Source of the DNA: Ochromonas danica
Taxonomy: Eukaryota > Sar > Chrysophyceae > Chromulinales > Chromulinaceae
Assembly (NCBI GenBank): GCA_015146655.1
Contig: VKHL01000069.1
Location: 62,001 to 126,000 of the forward strand
Reading direction: 5' to 3'
DNA: 64,000 bases
Below the pieces are notes generated by a model. It did not search any database. It saw nothing but the letters and a program-made list of their open reading frames with translations, and was not told where the DNA came from. Positions 13,014 through 22,358 of the stretch are shown in pieces; the first letter of the stretch is position 1; the number at the start of each line of letters is the position of its first letter. Position numbers and translations under genes: made by a program.

Positions 13014-14909
13014 TTAGTCTTGATGTTTGTTGTCATCCCAGGCTAAGATAACCATACATTCAGGAGAAAGCTTCTCATCGCAATAACGAAGATACTTGAC
13101 CTTCATCTTCAAAACATTACGTAAGTACAGAACTCGACCATAATCTAAGATTCGTTTAATCTTCTTGCCAATCATTGGCATGTCTTCTTCAGCAATACTA
13201 ACAGGTCTATTCATACCTCCACTACCACTGCCACTACCACCAGTAGCGGAAATAGATGCCATGGGTTGGGTGTGTTCATCTTCTACCTCATCCTCTCCTT
13301 CTCTCTCCCCTTCACTCTCTTCTTCTTCTATGTTACTACTGCCATCACTCTTCAAAGGTCTTTTCGATCCTCTTCTCCTTCTTTGGCTTCTCTCTACTGA
13401 TGAAATGGAACGATCTAAATGAGCCCAACCAGACCATTTCTTAAGAAATTCAAACTCTCCCATATGAAATCCACATTGATCAAGCCATTCCCATCCAACA
13501 TAATCCATTGCATTACAAGCATGATGACAACATGTTGCTACAGCTAATCCACGATGAATATGTTGACGATAATGATCTCCCATAAGATGAGATAAACTAT
13601 GAATGGCTAGATCAGATGCTAATCCACACAAATGTTTGGCAACGGCTACTATTTGTGTACCTGGTAGACAATTGATGATACCAGGTACTTTAGGTAGAAA
13701 ACAATGACGTATATCCATACGTAATCGTTCAATTTTATAATCTTCTTCAATAAGAAATCGATCAATTTTATGACGATTACTTGATCTTTCAATTAAAATA
13801 CAAGATGCTTGATAATCTGCCATAGCAATACTTTGTGTTAATAATCCTTTCCCTGCACCAAATTCAATACAAATATAAGGAAGAAGACCTTGTTGTTCTT
13901 GCTCTTGTTGTTGGTTTTGTTTGTCTTTCTTATCGATCGAAGATGGTTTAGTACGATAGGTTAAGAGATGATTTTCAATCATATGATGTACTAATGCAAT
14001 ATCTTGTTCAATATGACGAAGACGATCAAATGCTGTTAATCCTCCTCCAACATTAGATCGAATCTTGTCATCTAACTCACTATAGTCAATAGGTGCAGAC
14101 TTATCTTTATCATCATTATTATCATCTATGACAACTTTCTCATAAGCCTGATGAATCTTCTGGATGAACTGGTCGAGGTCTAAGTTATGCTCTTTCTCAC
14201 TGACATTACCACTTGTTATACTATGACAAGTATTAGCAGCACAACTACCATTACAGTTATGACAATAATAAGGTAAAGCTGTTAACATAGCTTGATATTT
14301 GGCAGCATTACAAATCTTCTTATGACTTTCCAGATTATGTTGATAGATGGTATGAGAAGGATCTACAGGACAAGGAATACGAACACTACTTTGATTACTA
14401 CCTTTGTGATCATTGCTAGGTACTGCTGTCATGGTGATCATACTAGCAGTAGTAGTCATAGGGGTGGTGCTAGTGGTAGTAGTAGTAGTGGTAGTAGTAG
14501 TGGTAGTGGTGGTAGTGTAATAGTGATGATTCCCACAATAATAAGAATTGGGTTTTCTACCAATATTACAAAGTCTTTTCTTCTTGGATAAGAAGTAACA
14601 ACATTGTGTCCATCCTCTATTTAAGATTTCCTCTAGACTAGGTTCATAGGGTATCATCACTTCTTTTTGTTGATTTTGTTGTTTTTGTTGTTGTTGGTTG
14701 GGAGAAGACGTTAAGATTCGAGTGGAAAAAAGGAATTTCTCTTGTTTTCTTTTCTTAGCTTTGATTTCATTCTCTTTCAATAATGGATTAGTAGTATTAG
14801 ATGACTTGACTTCTTCCATCTTATTTATCGAAGTCATTGATGTGTTAATTGATGTGAATGGACAGAGGATGACCAGATAACCACGATGAGTAAAAGTCGA
14901 CTGTGTCAC
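13014..14909 (-). CDS. TRMT13: tRNA:m4X modification enzyme Trm13
   Basis: Single exon, 631 residues; ATGs at 14837 and 14819 are alternative starts. The N-terminal CCCH-type finger is CCYFLSKKKRLCNIGRKPNS with a downstream YYCGNHH. A CHHC finger follows (RIPCPVDPSHTIYQHNLESH, then KKIC), both diagnostic of Trm13. The methyltransferase domain contains YICIEFGAGKGLLTQ (SAM motif I), IVAVAKHLCGLASDLAIH and LAVATCCHHACNAMDYVG. The family 2'-O-methylates position 4 of certain tRNAs. The protein is longer than the human form (about 480 residues) because of a poly-Thr run, Gln- and Asp/Asn-rich inserts and an acidic Ser/Gly-rich loop. Such inserts are common in this window. It converges on the glycosidase gene with a 278-bp gap. 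Confidence 0.9.
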   Translation of the reverse strand: MTQSTFTHRGYLVILCPFTSINTSMTSINKMEEVKSSNTTNPLLKENEIKAKKRKQEKFLFSTRILTSSPNQQQQKQQNQQKEVMIPYEPSLEEILNRGWTQCCYFLSKKKRLCNIGRKPNSYYCGNHHYYTTTTTTTTTTTTTTTSTTPMTTTASMITMTAVPSNDHKGSNQSSVRIPCPVDPSHTIYQHNLESHKKICNAAKYQAMLTALPYYCHNCNGSCAANTCHSITSGNVSEKEHNLDLDQFIQKIHQAYEKVVIDDNNDDKDKSAPIDYSELDDKIRSNVGGGLTAFDRLRHIEQDIALVHHMIENHLLTYRTKPSSIDKKDKQNQQQEQEQQGLLPYICIEFGAGKGLLTQSIAMADYQASCILIERSSNRHKIDRFLIEEDYKIERLRMDIRHCFLPKVPGIINCLPGTQIVAVAKHLCGLASDLAIHSLSHLMGDHYRQHIHRGLAVATCCHHACNAMDYVGWEWLDQCGFHMGEFEFLKKWSGWAHLDRSISSVERSQRRRRGSKRPLKSDGSSNIEEEESEGEREGEDEVEDEHTQPMASISATGGSGSGSGGMNRPVSIAEEDMPMIGKKIKRILDYGRVLYLRNVLKMKVKYLRYCDEKLSPECMVILAWDDNKHQD

Positions 14910-15396
14910 GGCAAAAACTCTATTTTATAGTTTTATAACCGAACAAAACGGTCCAAAACACCATTCTCCATCCAATACAATAATATATACAATTCCATTG
15001 TGCGTATATAATAAAAAACATTGGGCAAAACTTTCATAACTGTTTGTTTATAAATTTTATAACTATTATCTTTTAAGAATAAGAACTAGTAACCATCTAT
15101 GTTAAACTGGTTAAACAACTGTGAAAAATAAAATACTGTAGTATTGAACAATCTACTGGACATTATAATCGCATCAGAGAAGACATAGCAGCTACAGTTA
15201 CAGAACCCTTATCTACAACAACACCATAGACATAGAGATGATGAAGGAGGTAAAAAGTACTACTACATGTGTATATCTGTATATCAAGATATACTAGTAC
15301 TTGATATATATCACTTTCTCTCATCGTCAAACAGATTATTGCACACACAGCATCTGAATAAAATACTGTAAGGTGGTGGGCTAAAGTCAGCTTAAC
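14910..15396. other. Intergenic, AT-rich
   Basis: About 490 bp between Trm13 (upstream side) and the end of the LRR gene. It is AT-rich, with no open frame carrying a recognisable motif and no clear repeat. Confidence 0.5.
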
Positions 15397-17028
15397 TTAA
15401 AGTGAACGCCATTTGGTCCAATGACGAGATTTCTTATTGAACCTATAAGAGAATCGGTATGGACATGATCTGACAGATCCTTTTAACAGAGAGGAAGGCC
15501 ATGTCACTTTCTCATCCAGTAGCAATCCATCCAACATCTCTTTGGATATTGAATCAGTTACAGTAATTTCTACCAAACGCAGACAAGGATGCTTGGATAC
15601 CGCCACAAGACTTTCCAATCCACAACAAGCCATTTTTAAGCTCTGAAGCAACTGACATGTCTGGATTAACTCACTCAAAAACATATCACACCGGCGGAAA
15701 CCATCATTATTCGTACCCGTACAATCATACGCCACTAACAAATCTCTCAGAGTCTTCGCATGGTCTGTCATAGCCACCAAAGCAATATCAGTGTATTGAT
15801 TGACAAAGAACCGCGACAGGTGCAAACTGTCCAAATGAGGAAGATTCTGCATTAGGGAGATCAACGGAGCTTCTGGTGCGTCAGTTTCTAAACGAATCTC
15901 GTATGGTTCTAGCATACACTTCAAATTCTCCACTGGATGATAGTAGTCTTCTCCCAGTCTCAATATCACTCGCCTGCACTGTCTTCTTCTCAATGCATGA
16001 GATAAACAAATAATCCAATCTTCATTGGAACCTTTCACCTCTATAGACACCGACATTCTCTTAAAATACATATGGATAGTTCCAAGTATTAACAAGTGCT
16101 GGAGATGTGGACATTGTTCTAGCAGTAGACGCAGGTTCTCCATGCTGCATGTTATATCATTGAAGATTACTAAGCGAATCAACTTTGGACAGGATGTAGC
16201 CAGTGAGATCACAAGATCATCCGTGTTGACATGACTATGAATCTCTAGATTCTCTAACAAATATCCTGCTGATGAGATATAAGGTATCATAGAAGCTATC
16301 GACTGCGAAGGACGATAACCTATATCAACTTTCAACACCCTTAAATGAATCTTATTCTCAGTGAGAGTGAAAAAGATGTCATCTATTCTTATTCCGTCTA
16401 TAATATCAACATTGAAATGTTGTAAGCTGGAGGTATGCTTTCTGAAGAGGTTTGCTATCATCACTTGACTTTTATGGTATTTTAACACTCCCCGTAAAGA
16501 GAACTGGACGAGAGAATTTTCTTTCAACTTCTCTGTCAATACTTGCAACACAATAGCAAAATATCTGTCATTGTCATCCGCCCATATTGTCACTCCCTGT
16601 AGACTATGACAATGACTCAAGAAGATAATGAGACTATTCTCCAGCTGACAATAATCACGGATATTTTTATAACTATCCAATCTCCTTATTTCAATAGATC
16701 GAAGAACAGGACAGAAGGAATCCATGTTCAACACTTTCACAAGATCTTGTATAATATCTAAACTTAGAAGGAAGTCTCCCACACAAAATACCCTGCGACT
16801 CTCGAGCCACTTATAAAGAATCTTCATTGTATTACCCGATAATTGCGCATTGTACTCATTTGTTAGTTTTCCGGTCATCAACCGGAGGTCAGTCAAAGAA
16901 TTCAACCACACTTTTCGTATGCTCTTCCCCAGACATGCAACATCTAACCTTGACAAATCCTTCCATTCCAACCACTCTCCATACACACTGTGAAGAATAT
17001 CTCTAGGCAACTTCCATAAATCACTCAT
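15397..17028 (-). CDS. Leucine-rich-repeat protein with F-box-like N-terminus
   Basis: Single exon, 543 residues. The N-terminus (LPRDILHSVYGEWLEWKDLSR followed by LDVACLG) resembles an F-box-like helix set. The rest contains irregular leucine-rich repeats, for example LRSIEIRRLDSYKNI, LQGVTIWADD, LENLEIHSH, LIRLVIFNDI, LQHLLILGTIH, LDSLHLSRF and LQSLKMACCGLESL. Proteins of this build usually act as substrate adaptors of ubiquitin ligases or as recognition scaffolds. The assignment to SCF is inference because the F-box match is weak. The 5' end is partly duplicated about 1.4 kb upstream (18424-18526), suggesting a multicopy, locally duplicating family. No signal peptide is seen. Confidence 0.65.
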   Translation of the reverse strand: MSDLWKLPRDILHSVYGEWLEWKDLSRLDVACLGKSIRKVWLNSLTDLRLMTGKLTNEYNAQLSGNTMKILYKWLESRRVFCVGDFLLSLDIIQDLVKVLNMDSFCPVLRSIEIRRLDSYKNIRDYCQLENSLIIFLSHCHSLQGVTIWADDNDRYFAIVLQVLTEKLKENSLVQFSLRGVLKYHKSQVMIANLFRKHTSSLQHFNVDIIDGIRIDDIFFTLTENKIHLRVLKVDIGYRPSQSIASMIPYISSAGYLLENLEIHSHVNTDDLVISLATSCPKLIRLVIFNDITCSMENLRLLLEQCPHLQHLLILGTIHMYFKRMSVSIEVKGSNEDWIICLSHALRRRQCRRVILRLGEDYYHPVENLKCMLEPYEIRLETDAPEAPLISLMQNLPHLDSLHLSRFFVNQYTDIALVAMTDHAKTLRDLLVAYDCTGTNNDGFRRCDMFLSELIQTCQLLQSLKMACCGLESLVAVSKHPCLRLVEITVTDSISKEMLDGLLLDEKVTWPSSLLKGSVRSCPYRFSYRFNKKSRHWTKWRSL

Positions 17029-17385
17029 TACTTTTCACTTTATAATACAACAAAAACAACAGCTAGTGCAGGAATTAGTGCAATTAGAAACAGTTAACAG
17101 TGCAACCGAAATTTGGTTTGGGAAGAAAAGTCAACATTTCCGATTTGAAAAGCTAAATCACAACCCGAAAACAACCCAAATTGAGGACAAAAAAACAACA
17201 TCAACAGATTGCTGCGTGTAATAATAATACTACTAGTAGTATGTGTAATGTACTGTAATATCAGCAACTCTTCTTCTTTCTGTTTTGAATCTCCTGTTGT
17301 CCTCAAAATATCTAACGATGATCAAAATAACTTCCAAGTCAAAAGTCAAAAAGTGACTTTTAACTGGTGCTGTCCCCGCGTTTAT

Positions 17386-17596
17386 GGTACAGGCTGATCC
17401 GGGCAAGAGTGCCCAAAACACCTTTTCCGGGACCCACCACCAGTTCCGAAATTGAGTCTATAGATTCTTGAAGCGCGAAAAAAGGGCTTTCTAATGGGTA
17501 TTCAGAGTTTCAATCGACAACGTTTTGGGGGGGGGGGGGGGGGGGGGGAAAGTGCAAAAAGCGTTTTCTGTGACGTTGGCCGGATCAGCCTGTACC
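17386..17596. mobile_element. Small non-autonomous DNA-transposon-like element (MITE-like) with terminal inverted repeats
   Basis: The ends are inverted copies: GGTACAGGCTGATCCGGGCAA starts at 17386 (21 bases described as a 17-base perfect core plus GCAA), and its complement ends at 17596, starting 17576. They match at 20 of 21 positions. If the element begins with CAGGCTGATCC, it is flanked on both sides by TA (17388-17389 and 17593-17594), the target duplication used by Tc1/mariner-type elements. The interior (~170 bp) has no open frame but holds a G22 tract. Assignment to a superfamily is inference from the ends and TA only; no second copy is in the window. Confidence 0.45.
17527..17548 (+). 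repeat. Homopolymer G tract (22 G)
   Basis: An uninterrupted run of 22 guanines lies inside the TIR-bounded element, in otherwise AT-rich DNA. The length may be inexact because homopolymers are often miscounted. It could form a G-quadruplex. Confidence 0.8.
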
Positions 17597-17680
17597 ACAC
17601 CCGACACGCAGCAGTACTGACAGCCACAAACTCCTCCCCCACCATGGCCACATTTCGGCACTGGATGGATCATATTCTTT

Positions 17681-18076
17681 CAATTGCCTTGTTTCTATTA
17701 CTGTCAGAATGCTCACGTCTTCTCTGGGTAAACAAAGCGTCCTCTGGCAGTGGCGATTGAGCTTGCCAAAAAATAAAGAAACTAGTAGCGATTGACAAAA
17801 ATAAAGATAAATCAACAACATTTACCACTCCATCTCAATTTAATCAACAACCAAATCAACAACTTTGTGATTAAATTGAGATGGAGGTGGTAAAGGTTGT
17901 TGATTTGGTTGTGATTAAATTGAGATGGAGGTGGTAAATGTGTTGATTTATCTTTATTTTTGTCAATCGCTACTAGTTTCTTTATTTTTTGGCAAGCTCA
18001 ATCGCCACTGCCAGAGACGTTTAGTTTACCCAGAGAAGACGTGAGCATTCTAATAGTAATAGAAATAAGGCAATTG
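17681..18076. repeat. Long imperfect palindrome (foldback repeat), arms ~185 bp
   Basis: The left arm (17681-17867) and right arm (17896-18076) are near-identical reverse complements (roughly 95% by eye), separated by about 28 bp. The outermost part is CAATTGCC. The arms include TTTTTGGCAAGCTCAATCG and GCTACTAGTTTCTTTATTT. Around the centre, a unit of about 44 bp containing GATTAAATTGAGATGGAGGT appears twice in direct orientation. It could be a foldback transposon remnant or the product of an inverted duplication. It has no coding potential. Transcription would give a long RNA hairpin. Confidence 0.85.
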
Positions 18077-18168
18077 ATAGACTGATCAAAGTTAACCTGA
18101 AGAATCCGAATTCATGTTTGTGTCAATGGAACGGCAATTTCGTTCCAAAGCTGGCAAACTACACAAAT

Positions 18169-18286
18169 GAAGTTCTTTATTGCCAACTGTATTATCCTTC
18201 TAGCTTGGCGTTCGAAAAGGCGTCCTCTAATTCTCCTTAAGCGATATCTTGAAGGAAAATCCATACGATTAGCAATAAAAAACTTC
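18169..18286. repeat. Short inverted repeat pair
   Basis: GAAGTTCTTTATTGCCAA at 18169 and the near complement TTAGCAATAAAAAACTTC ending at 18286 match at 16 of 18 bases, enclosing about 80 bp. No target duplication is obvious. It may be a decayed short DNA element or chance. Confidence 0.4.
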
Positions 18287-18371
18287 ACCGAGGTAATGTC
18301 CCAGAAAAACATACGAATGACTCTCTCCTTTGGGAGATTTGCTTTTTTCCAATCAGATTTTGTTGATCATA

Positions 18372-18526
18372 TTATAGTGTGTGTGGAGAGTTGTTAGAAT
18401 GGAGGGATATGTCAAGATTGAGTGAACCAATCTTGACATATCTTTCCATTGCAACCACTCTCCACACATGCTGTGAAGAATATCTCTAGGCTAATTCCAT
18501 AATGCACTCATTACTTTTCACTTTAA
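18372..18526 (-). pseudogene. Broken duplicate of the 5' end of the LRR/F-box-like gene, with inverted partial copy
   Basis: 18424-18526 aligns base by base, with scattered mismatches and small indels, to 16945-17041, the start codon region and first ~30 codons of the LRR gene. The shared core is CTGTGAAGAATATCTCTAGG followed by CACTCATTACTTTTCACTTTA. The fragment ends there, so it cannot encode the LRR domain. Immediately left, 18372-18419 carries an inverted copy of the innermost ~42 bp, separated by a 7-nt loop (AGTGAAC) and including a perfect 15-bp stem, GATATGTCAAGATTG. This looks like an inverted duplication event. Both copies derive from host sequence. Confidence 0.75.
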
Positions 18527-19598
18527 CTTTTCGGGGACCGACTGAGATATTCATTTTGCTGTGTTGGAAAGAGTATTGTCATTACTTCATTGATATGATG
18601 AACTCCTCTAACTCCATTCCGTGGATGGGAGAGATTGTACTGTCATCGCGGTATCAAATAAAACGTGCTGTGCCTCAGATATGTTTGAAGTGAACATAGA
18701 AGAAATTCAATCTATTTCATGGTGACTGACAGCAGTACTGTAGAAACGTTTAGGATTGCAAATTTGGAACTCTTCTACTTTCCTTTTTGAAGTTAATCAA
18801 AGTCTCATTAAATCTCATGATCCATTCATATGATAATTAAATTAAATGGGATCAAAAGAAGAAACCCATATATTCATCAAGCAAGTGCTGAAAGGCAACC
18901 TGTTTAGCTGACAGACCTCAGAAAGATGCATAACAACACCATGCAATCGTCCTCACCACCATCCACATCCTCTTAACATGATGTGGTACCGATACAGCAA
19001 CAGGGAAAGCAAAGTGAGAAGCTAGCTAATCAAAATATCCACCAAATTTAATCAAAAGCTAATGCACTAATAACACAACAACACAGATAATCTTTGGTCA
19101 AAGGGAAGGATAACCAGTATCCAGACAACATGGCCCACAGAAGCTTCTCGCCATAGAATGGATATTAGCAGATAGGATCAACAGTAAATATGATGGGAAC
19201 ACCATGGGAGAAAGGACCATTGACATTGAGGACACGATCATTAATCAAATACTACACACAGCACCAAATCAAACAAAGCAATCAATCGATCTTCGCAAAG
19301 CAATTAAATCAGATCATTGATCAGAAATACATTAAAACAGTATTATTTCATATAGGAAGTATATAACGAAGACCACCATAATATCTTTTACTCTTCTTCC
19401 TTCTTCTTTTGAAAAGCAAAGGTGATCATCACACAGCCTATGTGATAATCACACAGTCTAGATATCTAACTCTTGTCACTCAGAGAGTTACACAATAATT
19501 TACATATAGAGCACAGCAATCGTATAATCTTTGTCGATGCCAAATTATCCCAGTTCTATAATATCACGCAAAGGGTAGGGTATTCATATTCTTAATAT

Positions 19599-22358
19599 TT
19601 AATCCCCTATCGTCATCAACCCTTTGTGTTGTATCTCTTCAACTGCTTCGAGGAATCGAGATATGGAGAATGGTTTGGAGAGAAAAAAATCAAAGCCTGC
19701 GGCATAGGTTTCTTGTAGAACTTCATCATCAGAATTAGCAGACAGTCCAATAACCACATGACGGGATGAAGGAGTCATGACCTGCTTCTCAACTTTGCGT
19801 AATCTACGCACGGTTTCCAATCCATCCATTACAGGCATTTGTAGATCTAAGAGAATGATATCAAAGACAGGATGCGACACAATCCCTCCTTCTTCATCGT
19901 TACCCAATCGCCTCTGATTTAACAATCCTTCCACGATATCTAATGCCCAGGCACCATTCTCTGCTGTTGTAACTTGATGTCCTTGCCGCGAAAGAATCAT
20001 GGATGTCATCTTCAAGACAGAGGGAGCATCATCAACCAACAAGATTCTCCATTTGGGACCATTTCCGCTAATCATGTGGTGTGTTGGAGACCCTTGCAAG
20101 CTTCTAAGTATATCCACCTTCTCACACGAAATGGCGGGAGGAATAATTGAAGGCATTCCATGGTTTAGCGTTGTCAAGGCTGTGCTGAGACTTCTTCCAA
20201 AGTTAACGACATGAGAGGCTCCTGATGTTGGCCCTTCTTCTGTAATGGTAAGCATTGGGACGATGTGATTCTCGTTGGAAAGATTAAGCGCTCGAGGACC
20301 AGCAGCAGGTGATGCGAGCGTATCGGCTGTTCGTCGGAAAGTCATAGACCTTCGTCTCTCTGCAAGATCTTCATCAGGCCGATAGGGGACAGTGAACCAG
20401 AACAGAGAGCCTGGACGACCATCTCTTCGCTTCATAACACCACAACGACCTTTTAGTACCTCAACACGTTTTGCTAACGAGAAGAGTCCTAATCCTGTTC
20501 CTCCAGCCAAGCGTTGGTTTTGTTTAAAAGGTGAGAAAAGCTCTGCCATGCTCTCTTCTGACATTCCAATCCCCATGTCTTCAATTTCTACTCTCAGAAA
20601 TAATTTCACATTGCTTGCGCAGACTTGAGATGGAGCTAACGACAGTGCAACAGCACCAGCAGATGCAGCCGATAAAGATCCTATACCTACGCCAAGTCCT
20701 AGGCGGTTTGGCCGGGCAGGAGCAGACGAGAGAGTATTCGGAGGAATAGCCGCTGTGGGATCAGGAGAAATCTTGTTGCCACCAACCACAGTCATTCCTC
20801 TCAAACCTTTGCGGTCTGATAAAGCTTCGCCCTGCGACAAGAGCGCGGTAGGCGCTTCCATAGGACCATTTGCACTGCACTCTTTCTCCAACGATACTGA
20901 CACAGTCACCTCCCCACCTTTTGAATACTTGACTGCATTACTTAACAGACACAACACATTCTCTTGCAACCATTGCTTATCAGAGATTATGTAATTGACG
21001 ATATCCTCTGAAATAGGTCTTTGCACAATCTGTACAGTGTTTTGGATGTTCTTCATGCAGTTCAATGGCAACGACAAAGTGTCTTGCAAATCGAATGTCT
21101 CATATTTGGGAACCAACTTCATCCCTTTGCTGGCTTTGGTATAGTCAATGCAGCGATTGATAGTCATCATCATGAAGGAGTTAGTAATGCGTACATTCTG
21201 TAAACATTGTTGCATATCATTCACCATACTCTCAAGATAATCCGCGCTGATAGAACCAGCGTCCAAATTCTGCTTGCACTCTATAATCATTTCGCCAATG
21301 ATATCGACACCTGTCATGAATGATGACAAAGGCTACACACAGCAAAATACAGAAAAGTATTAATTATTAGGAAGATTGTACCAATAGGAAAGACAACTTA
21401 CAGTCTTAAGGTCATGAGCCACATTGGCTATCATATGCTTCATTTCCCTCTGCTCTTCCTGCGAAATTCTCTCTGCCTCTTCACGGGCAGCTCGAGTTGC
21501 TTGAAAAGCCACCACATATTGCAGTTGATTCCTATGCCATATGCTCAACAAGATAGCTGATGCTTGGATAATGTAGAACGCAGCGAAGACAAGAGTACTG
21601 AGAGAAGGCAACAGGGCAACCAGAATCAACACTGTGACTATGGTGATTGACCAATTAAAAACCAGCAATTCAAAGCGCATAGTGAAGAAGAATGTGGACA
21701 ACAAGAAAGGTGCCATTATCAATGAAAATAAGGGCATTATTGGCAAGCCATATCCATTATATTTGGAATAGGCATCGGCATTATGATGTTCATCTCCGGG
21801 TAAGCACGGGGACTTCCACAGATTAGAATAGGACCATCGTGTTCGCGGACCATGATCATCCTTGCCATCACCATCGGCATCATGATGATATGTAAACACT
21901 ACAGCTAAAAGAGTGTAAAAGGCTGTAAGAGTGGTGAAACTCGTTGAGAAGATGTTCAACAGTAACTCGTTGGAGAAATCACTGGCAATAGTTTCGCCAA
22001 TCATCATTGTACTGCTAGTTCTATCAGATGGACCCGTTGCACCACTTCGTCTCTTACAGGTCCACAAGAAGAAAGACAAAATACAAATTAATGTAGATAA
22101 TACCATCAAAGCAGCAATGAAGACAATCCCTAAGGTAGGTGTGTCACCATCATAATGCAAGATCTCATCAGCCAAGGCAATGACAGCAATGGGTAAATAA
22201 AAAAATATCAGAAAGACACCAAAGAAGACCAAGATAGTAAAAGGAACATCAGTTGCTTTAGGGTCTTCATATGCTTTTAGCATACTTTCCATTAGTGAAG
22301 GAGATTTGGGAAGAAATAACCTTCCTTTCTCTAATGTAATGTTGGTCGGAAAGAACAT
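19599..22358 (-). CDS. Membrane-bound hybrid histidine kinase
   Basis: Two exons (22358-21402, 21332-19599) with a 69-nt intron give about 896 residues. The N-terminal ~280 residues hold about seven hydrophobic segments (first pair FTILVFFGVFLIFFYLPIAV and GIVFIAALMVLSTLICILSF), then a coiled stretch. The splice restores the H-box NVAHDLKTPLSSFMTG with the phospho-accepting His. The ATPase domain shows the N box (ENVLCLLSNAVKYS), G1 (IEDMGIGMSEESM), F (LFSPF) and G2 (GGTGLGLFSLAKRV). The C-terminal receiver has ILLVDDAPSVLKMT, the phospho-acceptor Asp in IILLDLQMPVMDGLE, and the Lys in FFLSKPFS. All key residues are present, so it should be an active phosphorelay kinase sensing something through its membrane domain. 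The ligand is unknown. The long insert between G1 and the N box, and a Ser/Thr-rich linker before the receiver, look disordered. Confidence 0.9.

Larger units (their letters stand above)
17029..19598. other. Gene-poor region with repeats
   Basis: About 2.6 kb without a credible gene. It contains the small TIR element, the G tract, the long palindrome, a second short inverted repeat and the duplicated fragment of the LRR gene (each listed separately). From about 18530 to 19598 it is AT-rich unique sequence, presumably including the 3' side of the histidine-kinase gene. The short open frames overlap the palindromes or lack motifs. Confidence 0.6.

Noticed and set aside
13165-14880. Several plus-strand frames antisense to Trm13
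   Set aside because: Low-complexity Ser/Leu/Pro frames arise as complements of the repeat-rich inserts of the real gene.
17494-17760. Plus-strand frame across the G22 tract
   Set aside because: It runs through the G tract (poly-Gly) and into the palindrome arm, and its frame depends on an uncertain homopolymer length. No motif.
18112-18397. Frames on both strands rich in KFFIANR
   Set aside because: They mirror each other because of the short inverted repeats, not because of coding selection.
17029-19598. Whole 17-19.6 kb region as a centromere or replication origin
   Set aside because: Repeats are few and heterogeneous; nothing shows a centromeric array or an origin consensus.
20392-21203. 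Plus-strand frames antisense to the histidine kinase
   Set aside because: They are shadows of the ATPase domain coding sequence.
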